From contig CAYWVY010000053.1 in assembly GCA_964461885.1 (NCBI GenBank), positions 1 to 14,943 on the forward strand: DNA of 14,943 bases, read 5' to 3'. The position numbers and the translations under genes are program-made. Shown in pieces: positions 6,168-12,413 of the stretch. The notes below the pieces were generated by a model. The model searched no databases and was not told the DNA's origin. It saw only the letters and a program-made list of their open reading frames with translations. The DNA comes from UBA288 sp964461885 (lineage in GTDB: Archaea > Halobacteriota > Methanomicrobia > Methanomicrobiales > Methanospirillaceae). Numbering within the stretch: the first letter of the stretch is position 1; every line of letters starts with the position of its first letter.

Positions 6168-6759
6168 ATCGGCCGAAGCGGCGCGCCCGGGACTGGTAGT
6201 CGCGAAGCGCCCGGAGGAGGTCGAGCCGCCGGAAGAGCGGCCAGTTCACATCCGAGAAGAAGAGCTCGCTGTAGACCGACTGCCAGATCAGGAAGTCGGT
6301 CAGGTGGTCGCCGCCGGTCTTGATGACGAGGTCGGGGGCGTACGAGAAGGTCAGGTAGTCCTCAAACGTGTGCTCGTCGATAAGGGCCGCGTCGAGACCG
6401 TCCTCGGCCATCCGCCGGATGCAGCCGGCGATCTCCTCGCGTCCGCTCTTGCCGATCGCGACCGTCACCTCTATCCCCGCCCCCGCACACTCGGTTGTCT
6501 CTCCGCAGTGGAGGGTCAGGTGGGCCCGATCGGCGATCCGCCGGATCTCGGGCAGAAACGCTGCGAGCCCGTCCGGGTCCGCTGTCGAGATGTGGAAGAT
6601 CACCCCGCCGATACCGAGCTCGCGGCACCACTCGACGCACTCGTGAAGCTTCCCGGGAGCGGCCGCGAGGTCCCGGTCCGAAAGCAGGACGCAGATGTGC
6701 TCGGGCCGCACGACGAGCTGGCGGGCCAGGTGCCGCTCGTACAGCCAGCGAACCGTCAT
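6166..6759 (-). CDS. Degenerate cis-prenyltransferase homologue, likely non-catalytic partner subunit
   Basis: The 197-residue protein aligns by eye with the cis-prenyltransferase at 3925-4686 along its length. PEHICVLLSDRDLA aligns with PRHVAIIQDGNRRYA, so the catalytic Asp becomes Ser27 and DGNRR becomes SDRDL. VIFHISTADP replaces TLYAFSTENF. DLVIKTGGDHLTDFLIWQ (143-160) corresponds to DLIIRTGNE..TSNFLPWQ, keeping the fold but losing the key Arg residues. NWPLFRRLDLLRALRDYQ matches the final helix. The protein ends RARRFGR: RFG at 194-196 sits where E. coli UppS and human NgBR carry the RXG motif that completes the partner's active site. This points to a regulatory/structural subunit of a heteromeric enzyme rather than an independent synthase. 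The ATG overlaps the polX stop (ATGA), with GGAGTG at 6766-6771 as ribosome-binding site. The unlikely alternative is an unrelated activity on the same fold. Confidence 0.8.
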   Translation of the reverse strand: MTVRWLYERHLARQLVVRPEHICVLLSDRDLAAAPGKLHECVEWCRELGIGGVIFHISTADPDGLAAFLPEIRRIADRAHLTLHCGETTECAGAGIEVTVAIGKSGREEIAGCIRRMAEDGLDAALIDEHTFEDYLTFSYAPDLVIKTGGDHLTDFLIWQSVYSELFFSDVNWPLFRRLDLLRALRDYQSRARRFGR

Positions 6760-8453
6760 GCCGCCCACTCCAGGAGCCGGTCGAGCGGCAGCGTGTTCAG
6801 CAGGTCGGCGGCCGTGCACCAGCCCCGCCGCGCAGTCACGAGGCCGTGGCGGAGGTTGTCGAGCTCGCCGGGGCGGTGCGCGTCCGTGCCGACGGAGAGG
6901 CGCACGCCCCGGTCGCGCGCAGCCCGGACGGCCCGGCCCGCGAGGTCGAGCCGGAACGGCGAGGCGTTGATCTCGAGCGCGGTGCCGTGCTCGGCCGCAG
7001 CCTCGATCAGACGCGCGAGGTCCACGGCCGCCGGCTCGCGCCGGCCGATCAGCCGACCCGTCGGATGGCCGATGATGTCCACGTGCTCGTTCTCGCAGGC
7101 CGCGATCACGCGCCGCGTCACCTGGTCCTGGTCCTGCCGGAGCCCCCCGTGGAGGCTGGCGATCACGAGCTCGAGGTCGGCGAGGGTCCGATCGGGCAGG
7201 CCGAGCGTGCCGTCCGAGAGGATGTCGACCTCGATCCCGGCGATCAATCGGCATCCGGAGTCGCGGTTGATCACCTCGATCGTGTGCCGCTGCTCGGTCA
7301 GGTCGCGCTCGGAGAGACCGTGCGCGACCTTGAGGGTCGCCGAGTGATCCGAGACGATCAGGTACTCGTACCCGCGCCGCTCCCCCTCGGCCGCGAGCTC
7401 GGCGAGAGAGAGCATCCCATCGGACCAGTTCGAGTGGACGTGCAGGTCCCCGCGCAGGTCATCGGCGGTGACGAGCGCGGGGAGCCGGCCGTGCTCGGCC
7501 GCCTCGATCTCGCCCGCGTCCTCCCGGAGCTCGGGCGGAATGTACGGGAGACCGAGCGCCTCGAACAGGGCCGCCTCGGTCGGAAATGTTCGGAGGTCGG
7601 TCCGGGCCCGGTCCTCTATCCCGTACTCGTTGAGCCGGAGCCCCTCGAGCAGGGCCCGGTCGCGGAGCTTGATGTTGAACGGTTTCGACCCGGTGAAGTA
7701 GAGGAGCATGGGTCCGAGCGCATCGGGCGTCGTATAGCGGATATCGACCCGTTCGCCCCGGTACCGGATCGAGGTCCGGCGCTCCCCCGCCTCGATCGCC
7801 TCGTCCGCCACCAGGCGAAGACGCGGGTTCAGGTCGGCAGGGTCCTCGCAGCTGACGATGTCGAGGTCGCCGACCGTGGCCGTTCCCCGGCGGTACGACC
7901 CCGCGACCACGTACTTGCCCGGCGCGAGGACCTCGGCCAGCCCCGCGATCAGGCTCTCGGCGGTCGAGCGGTTCATGCGCTGCTCTATCGCGGCATAACG
8001 CTCGGCCCCGCGGCGGAGCTCGGCTTCGCTCTTCGCGCCGAACCCCTTCAGCCGCCGGACCCGCCCCTTCTCAATCGCCGCGAGGAGCTCGGGTACCGAC
8101 GTGACCCCGAGCTCGCGCCAGAGCCGGCCCACCGTCTTGGGCCCGACCCCTTCGATCCTGAGGAGCTCCAGGAGCGTGGCCGGCATCTCGGCGCGGAGGG
8201 CCTCGAGCTCGGCACTCGACCCCGTCTCGCAGACCTCGCGCACCACGGACGCGAGGCGCTCGCCCACGCCGCCGAGCGCGACCACCTCGTCCTTCGAGAG
8301 GTCTGCAACGGGCTGCGTCAGCTGGTCGATCGCGTCCGCGCCTTTCATGAACGCGCGGACCCGGTACGGGTTGCCGTCCCGGATCTCAAGGAGCTGCCCG
8401 ATCAGCCGGAGGGTCTCGGCCACCTGGCGGTTCGTGCACTCCAACGGTTTCAC
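6756..8453 (-). CDS. polX: Family X DNA polymerase with PHP phosphoesterase domain (PolX)
   Basis: From the GTG at 8453 the protein has 565 residues, close to Bacillus subtilis PolX. The N-terminus (TNRQVAETLRLIGQLLEI) is the usual start of this family, with helix-hairpin-helix segments at about 57-72 and 97-112. The polymerase nucleotidyl-transfer site is GSYRRG at 185-190 with D196 and D198 (GDLDIV) and D237 (ERVDIR). YFTGSKPFNIKLR at 252-264 is the dNTP-binding segment. The C-terminal PHP domain retains nine expected metal ligands: H338, H340, D345, H370, E408, H435, H463, D524 and H526. It is therefore probably an active gap-filling repair polymerase with 3'-5' exonuclease or phosphoesterase activity. 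The frame is open further upstream but that part is antisense to the DtxR-FeoA gene and lacks family character. The stop overlaps the start of the cis-prenyltransferase homologue. Confidence 0.92.
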   Translation of the reverse strand: MKPLECTNRQVAETLRLIGQLLEIRDGNPYRVRAFMKGADAIDQLTQPVADLSKDEVVALGGVGERLASVVREVCETGSSAELEALRAEMPATLLELLRIEGVGPKTVGRLWRELGVTSVPELLAAIEKGRVRRLKGFGAKSEAELRRGAERYAAIEQRMNRSTAESLIAGLAEVLAPGKYVVAGSYRRGTATVGDLDIVSCEDPADLNPRLRLVADEAIEAGERRTSIRYRGERVDIRYTTPDALGPMLLYFTGSKPFNIKLRDRALLEGLRLNEYGIEDRARTDLRTFPTEAALFEALGLPYIPPELREDAGEIEAAEHGRLPALVTADDLRGDLHVHSNWSDGMLSLAELAAEGERRGYEYLIVSDHSATLKVAHGLSERDLTEQRHTIEVINRDSGCRLIAGIEVDILSDGTLGLPDRTLADLELVIASLHGGLRQDQDQVTRRVIAACENEHVDIIGHPTGRLIGRREPAAVDLARLIEAAAEHGTALEINASPFRLDLAGRAVRAARDRGVRLSVGTDAHRPGELDNLRHGLVTARRGWCTAADLLNTLPLDRLLEWAA

Positions 8454-8534
8454 TCCAGAGTGTACGATGTCCTGCCGCCATATCAGTCTATGCGAAGGTC
8501 TGCGCAAGCCATAACCGTCCGGCCGGAGTACAGC
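8454..8534. promoter_or_regulatory. Divergent promoter region, polX / DtxR-FeoA-feoB
   Basis: These 81 bp separate two divergent starts. On the minus strand CTGATATGG around 8479-8488 lies about 30 nt before the polX GTG at 8453 and is a reasonable TATA element. On the plus strand CCATAACC at 8509-8516 lies 22-28 nt before the two possible ATGs of the regulator, and GGAG at 8525-8528 is a partial Shine-Dalgarno sequence 6 nt before the ATG at 8535. A metal-dependent repressor encoded here would be expected to bind in this region, but I cannot identify a convincing palindrome. Confidence 0.4.
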
Positions 8535-9164
8535 ATGTGCATGACCGCGGCGCACCAGGATCACGAGGAGGACCTGCTCGAGGCCCTCCTCCTGGAGCCC
8601 GCTTCCGACGAGGTCGCGCTCGCCGCACGCCTCGGGCTCGACGGGGCCGCCTTCGCCGGGGCCGTCGCGGCGGCCGAGGCCCACGGCCGGCTCGAGCGGG
8701 GGCCCGGCAGGCGGTTCCGCCTGAGCCACGAAGGGCGGCGGATCGCGCGGACGATTGCGCGCCGCCACCGGACCCTCGCCTGCTTCTTCGAACAGCTCGG
8801 CATGGCGCGCGATGCGGCTGACCGCGAGGCCTGCACGCTCGAGCACGGGGTCTCGGACGAAGCGATCGAGCGGCTCGCGGATCACCTGCGCTGCCCCGCG
8901 CCGTGCGCCCGGCCGTGCGAGGGCGGCGGCGGAGACGACGGCCGACCCCTGCTCGACTACGACGAAGGGGCACGGGTCCGCATCACGTTCGTCCGCCCCT
9001 GCGGACGGTACCGGCGGCTCATGGACATGGGGGTCGTGCCGGGCGAGGAGGCCGTGGTCCGGCGCCGGCTCTCGAACCGGGCCGTGGTGATCGAGGTCAA
9101 GGGCTGCGAGATCGGGCTCTCGCCCGAATGCGCGGCCACGGTGCTTGCGTCCCCATGTCCCTGA
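8535..9164 (+). CDS. DtxR-type metal-dependent regulator with C-terminal FeoA domain
   Basis: The protein has 209 residues from ATG 8535; ATG 8541 is the alternative. GGAG at 8525-8528 favours 8535. Residues 11-75 form a winged helix (EVALAARLGLDGAAFAGAVA, LERGPGRRFRLSHEGRRIA). Residues 76-118 form the DtxR metal-binding/dimerisation domain (RRHRTLACFFEQLGM, EACTLEHGVSDEAIERL). By eye the primary-site ligands D13, E16, H78, C100, E103 and H104 match those of MntR/DtxR, while the DtxR ancillary-site residues E83 and H98 appear as Ala and Asp. An unusual Cys-rich linker follows: C120-x3-C124-x3-C128 (RCPAPCARPC), then a Gly/Asp stretch. Residues 138-205 are a FeoA/SH3-like domain (GRYRRLMDMGVVPGEEAVV, VVIEVKGCEIGLSPE). 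It overlaps feoB by 10 nt, so it probably senses iron and controls or assists FeoB. Confidence 0.85.
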   Translation: MCMTAAHQDHEEDLLEALLLEPASDEVALAARLGLDGAAFAGAVAAAEAHGRLERGPGRRFRLSHEGRRIARTIARRHRTLACFFEQLGMARDAADREACTLEHGVSDEAIERLADHLRCPAPCARPCEGGGGDDGRPLLDYDEGARVRITFVRPCGRYRRLMDMGVVPGEEAVVRRRLSNRAVVIEVKGCEIGLSPECAATVLASPCP

Positions 9165-11008
9165 CGATCGCGCTCGTCGGCAACCCCGGCGTGGGCAAGT
9201 CCCTCATCTTCAACCAGCTGACCGGTGTCGGGGTCGAGATCGGCAACTACCCGGGTTCATCCGTGGACCTCCTTTCGGGCGCCTCGTGCTTCCAGCGCGA
9301 GCGGGTCGAGGTCCTGGACCTGCCCGGTGTCTACTCGCTCGAGGACGGGGCCGAGACCGACGCACTCGTCCGGCACGTGATCGACGACGACAAGGTCACG
9401 GCGATCGTCGCGGTCCTCGACGCGACGCGGCTCGAGCGGAACCTCTATCTCCTCCTCCAGGTCGCCGAGTACGGCCGGCCCATGGTCGCGGTCGTGAACA
9501 TGATCGACGAGACCGAGCGCCGCGGCACCGCAGTCGACACGGCGCGGCTCGCGGAGCTGCTCGGGATCTCCGTGCTCGCGACCTCGGCGGCGACGGGCCA
9601 GGGGATCGACCGGATCCTGCCCACGGCCGTACTGGAGGCCCGGGCGAGCACGGTCAAGGTCCCGTACGACCACCACATCGAGGCCGCGCTCCACTCGCTG
9701 GTCCGGACCTTCGGGGTGGACCGGCGGACGGCCCTCCAGGCGCTCCAGGGGATCGGCGACGACCCCGAACTTCTCGATACGGCCGGGGCCGTCGGCGAGG
9801 AGATCGGGCTGCGGCACCGGATGTCGGCCGGGCAGATCATCGCGACCAACCGGCACAACCACGCCCGGTCGATCGCGGACGAGGTCATCTCGTCCGCTGG
9901 GAGCGGCGGGGCCGGTATCGACCGGCTGCTCACCCGGACCGTGCCCGGCGTCCCGATCCTGGTCGGGGTCCTCGGCGCGATGCTGCTCACGGTCTTCCTC
10001 GTCGGCGGCATCCTCGAGGAGTACATCGTGCAGGCCTTCGAGTTCCTGCTACTGGACCCGATCGCAAGCCTCAACCTCAACCCGCTCCTCGCCGAGGTCC
10101 TCCGCTCGGTCGGCCTCGCCCTTCAGTCGGGCCTCGGGATCGCCTTCCCGTACATCTTCACGTTCTACATCCTGCTCTCGCTCCTCGAGGACTCGGGGTA
10201 CATGTCGCGGGCCGCCTTCCTCGCGGACCGGGTCATGCACCGGATGGGACTTCACGGCGAGGCCATCATCCCGCTCGTACTCGGGTTCGGCTGCAACGTC
10301 CCTGCGATCATGGGCACGCGCCTCCTCGCGACGAGGCGCGAACGGATCATCGCCGCAGTCCTGATCACGATGGTCCCGTGCTCGGCACGAACGGTCGTTA
10401 TCTCGGGGATCGTCGCCTCGTTCGTCTCGCTCGCGGCCGCCTTCTCGATCTACCTCATCGTGCTCGTGCTGATCCTGATAACGGGGCTCGTTCTCAGCCG
10501 GGTCGCACCCGGGCCGCAGCTCGGCATGGTCCTCGAGATGGCCCCCCTCCGCCGCCCCCGGCCGGACATGGTCCTGCTCAAGTCCTGGCTCCGGATCAAG
10601 GAGTTCCTGTACATCGCGATGCCCCTGCTGCTCGTGAGCAGCGTGGTCCTCGGCCTGCTCGGCTACTTCGGCGTGATCGCGGTCTTCCAGGCCGCCTTCG
10701 CCCCGATCTCGGAGGGGGTGCTCGGCCTGCCGGCCTACGCCTCGACCGCGCTCCTCTTCGGCATCCTCAGGAAGGAGATGGCCTTCGAGACCCTGGTCGT
10801 GCTGGCGGGAACGGCGAACCTCAACACAGTCATGTCGAATCTCCAGCTCTACATCTTCGCGATCGTCTCCACCCTCTTTGTCCCGTGCATCTCGACGATT
10901 GCGGTCCTGCAGCGTGAGCTCGGCACGCGGATCTCGGCCCTGATCACGGTCTATACGGTTGCGCTCGGGATCGGGATCGGCGCGCTCATCCACTTCCTTG
11001 CCGGCTGA
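9155..11008 (+). CDS. feoB: Ferrous iron transporter FeoB
   Basis: The protein has 617 residues, on the short side for FeoB, but both ends of the family are present. The cytosolic G domain has G1 GNPGVGKS at 9-16, switch I GNYPGSSVDL at 30-39 (Ser36 where most FeoB proteins have Thr), G3 DLPG at 55-58, G4 NMID at 115-118 and G5 ATSAA at 142-146. A helical spacer runs to about 262. The membrane part contains the first Gate motif LGFGCNVPAIMGTR at 376-389 with MVPCSAR at 406-412, and the second Gate with LRKEMAFETL at 538-547 and FVPCISTIAVLQRE at 575-588. Conserved cysteines are C380, C409 and C578. It imports Fe2+ across the cytoplasmic membrane. The ATG lies inside the upstream regulator/FeoA gene (10 nt overlap), so synthesis is probably coupled. 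Use of the downstream ATG in the other frame is excluded by this N-terminus (MSLTIALVGN). Confidence 0.95.
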   Translation: MSLTIALVGNPGVGKSLIFNQLTGVGVEIGNYPGSSVDLLSGASCFQRERVEVLDLPGVYSLEDGAETDALVRHVIDDDKVTAIVAVLDATRLERNLYLLLQVAEYGRPMVAVVNMIDETERRGTAVDTARLAELLGISVLATSAATGQGIDRILPTAVLEARASTVKVPYDHHIEAALHSLVRTFGVDRRTALQALQGIGDDPELLDTAGAVGEEIGLRHRMSAGQIIATNRHNHARSIADEVISSAGSGGAGIDRLLTRTVPGVPILVGVLGAMLLTVFLVGGILEEYIVQAFEFLLLDPIASLNLNPLLAEVLRSVGLALQSGLGIAFPYIFTFYILLSLLEDSGYMSRAAFLADRVMHRMGLHGEAIIPLVLGFGCNVPAIMGTRLLATRRERIIAAVLITMVPCSARTVVISGIVASFVSLAAAFSIYLIVLVLILITGLVLSRVAPGPQLGMVLEMAPLRRPRPDMVLLKSWLRIKEFLYIAMPLLLVSSVVLGLLGYFGVIAVFQAAFAPISEGVLGLPAYASTALLFGILRKEMAFETLVVLAGTANLNTVMSNLQLYIFAIVSTLFVPCISTIAVLQRELGTRISALITVYTVALGIGIGALIHFLAG

Positions 11009-11014
11009 GTGAGA

Positions 11015-11053
11015 GCCGAAGCGCTTATCACGGCCGGACACGACAGCTTCGGC
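11015..11053. repeat. Inverted repeat between feoB and dphB
   Basis: GCCGAAGC at 11015-11022 and GCTTCGGC at 11046-11053 form a perfect 8-bp stem around a 23-nt loop, starting 7 nt after the feoB stop. It could be a terminator hairpin or mRNA 3'-end structure for feoB; no T-run follows, only GTCTCTCTCTCC. Confidence 0.35.
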
Positions 11054-11099
11054 GCATATGTCTCTCTCTCCTGCCGGCCCCGCACGGGGGGCGGTCTAG

Positions 11100-11849
11100 G
11101 TGCTCTGGTTCGTCGGGCTCGGCCTCTGGGACCTCGAGGACGTCTCGCTCCGCGGTCGGCGCGCTATCGGAGAGGCGGACCGGGTCTTTCTCGAGGGGTA
11201 CACCTCCCGCCTCGGCGGCACGACCGTCGAGGCCATGGAGGCGGCCTGGGGCCGGCCGGTCACGGTGCTCGGGCGCGAGGGGGTCGAGAACGAGCCCGGG
11301 GCGGTGCTCGAAGCGGCGGAGTCCGGGACGGCTGTCTTCCTGGTCCCGGGCGACCCGATGGTCTCGACCACCCATGTCGACCTCCGGCTCCGGGCGCACG
11401 CCCTCGGGATCGAGACCCGGGTCGTCCACGGCGCCTCGATCGCGACGGCTGCACCGGGCCTGGCCGGGCTCCAGAACTACCGGTTCGGCCCCGCGACCTC
11501 GCTCCCGTTCCCGCACGGCTCCTGGCAACCGACATCGCCGGCGGCGGCCGTGGGCGAAAATCTGGAGCGTGGACTCCACACCCTTGTCTACCTGGATATC
11601 CAGCCCGGGCGGTGCATGCTGATCCCGGAGGCGCTCGATCTTCTCGAGTCGGGCGCGGCCGACCTGGGGTTCGAGGTCCCCCTCTACATCGGCTGCGCCC
11701 GGGCCGGGTCGCCCGACCCGGTGGTCGCGGCCGGCACGGCCGACCGGCTCCGCCGGGTCGATTTCGGCGAACCCCTGCACGTCCTGATCGTGCCGGGCAA
11801 GCTCCACGTGATGGAGCGGGAGTACCTGGAGGCCTTCGCCGGCCTATGA
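11100..11849 (+). CDS. dphB: Diphthine synthase
   Basis: The protein has 249 residues, close to the normal family size of about 250-270. It is a SAM-dependent methyltransferase that methylates the 3-amino-3-carboxypropyl group on a histidine of elongation factor 2 in diphthamide biosynthesis, in the cytoplasm. The start MLWFVGLGLWDLEDVSLRG, followed by DRVFLEGYTS at 28-37, is diagnostic. VPGDPMVSTTHVDLRLRA is the cofactor-binding motif of this methylase fold. HGASIATAAPGLAGLQNYRF and LHVLIVPGKLHVMEREYLEA are further family segments. I chose the GTG at 11100 because the conserved N-terminus begins there; a G-rich stretch (GGGGGGCGG) lies just upstream. A CATATG at 11055-11060 may be part of the promoter. 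Its stop overlaps the DUF357 gene start by ATGA. Confidence 0.93.
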   Translation: MLWFVGLGLWDLEDVSLRGRRAIGEADRVFLEGYTSRLGGTTVEAMEAAWGRPVTVLGREGVENEPGAVLEAAESGTAVFLVPGDPMVSTTHVDLRLRAHALGIETRVVHGASIATAAPGLAGLQNYRFGPATSLPFPHGSWQPTSPAAAVGENLERGLHTLVYLDIQPGRCMLIPEALDLLESGAADLGFEVPLYIGCARAGSPDPVVAAGTADRLRRVDFGEPLHVLIVPGKLHVMEREYLEAFAGL

Positions 11850-12412
11850 CCCTGGCCGCCGCGTTCGGTTCACTGGACGCGGCACTCGGGTGCGTCCGGG
11901 CGGGGGTGCGCGAAGACGCCCTGCTCGCGCCGGCAGGGGCCGACTGCCTCGGGATGGCCCGGGCCTACCGTGCGGACGCGGCCGCGTTCGCCGATCGTGG
12001 CGACCCGGTCAACGCCCTTGCGGCCGTCGCCTATGCCTGCGGCTGGCTCGACGCGGCCGTCGCCGTCGGCCTCCTGGACGGACCGGGCTCGGGAGTCGGC
12101 CTGATCGAGGGCGTCGTGCCGTGCGAGGACGCCCCTCGGCTCGAGGAGAAAGCGGGGCGGTACGCGGCCATGCTCACGGCGGCCCTCGAGGCGTCCGCAC
12201 CGGCCCCGGACCCGGCGAGCCCGGTACACGCGGCCGCGCTCTCGATCCTCGCGGTCGCGGGGGCGCTCCTCGCTCCCTCAGTCCTCTACCTCACCCGCGG
12301 CGATCTCGAGGCCTCCCTCTCGGTCAGCTCGTACGCCTACGGCTGGCTCGACGCCGGAGTCCGGGCCGGGCTCGTGGCGATCGCCGGCGACCGGTCGCTC
12401 TTCGCGGTGTAG
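11846..12412 (+). CDS. DUF357 family protein with two DUF357-like units
   Basis: The protein has 188 residues. The archaeal DUF357 signature is seen at about 41-76 (YRADAAAFADRGDPVNALAA then VAYACGWLDAAVAVGLL) and in a second, shorter copy at about 150-176 (TRGDLEASLSVSSYAYGWLD then AGVRAGL). GWLDA falls at 66-70 and again at 166-170, exactly 100 residues apart, which indicates internal duplication. The family is helical and soluble, of unknown function, and common in euryarchaea. The ATG overlaps the dphB stop (ATGA), with GGAGG at 11828-11832 upstream, so the two are translationally coupled. The next gene begins 1 nt after its stop. The link to diphthamide synthesis is by position only. Confidence 0.75.
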   Translation: MTLAAAFGSLDAALGCVRAGVREDALLAPAGADCLGMARAYRADAAAFADRGDPVNALAAVAYACGWLDAAVAVGLLDGPGSGVGLIEGVVPCEDAPRLEEKAGRYAAMLTAALEASAPAPDPASPVHAAALSILAVAGALLAPSVLYLTRGDLEASLSVSSYAYGWLDAGVRAGLVAIAGDRSLFAV

Positions 12413-12413
12413 C

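Noticed and set aside
5545..7347. 600-codon plus-strand frame spanning the zinc-ribbon gene end, the cis-prenyltransferase homologue and polX
   Set aside because: It crosses two convergent genes in shadow frames and its composition is Arg/Gly-rich without motifs.
6495..8534. Upstream two-thirds of an 889-codon plus-strand frame that ends as the DtxR-FeoA protein
   Set aside because: The part before 8535 is antisense to polX and shows no family features; the DtxR homology begins only after 8535.
8454..8885. N-terminal extension of polX to an ATG at 8885
   Set aside because: The extra 144 codons are antisense to the regulator gene, and PolX proteins normally begin just before the TNRQVAETL segment.
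10049..11041. 330-codon minus-strand frame opposite feoB
   Set aside because: Strongly Asp/Glu/Arg-rich, the typical antisense image of transmembrane codons; no motif.
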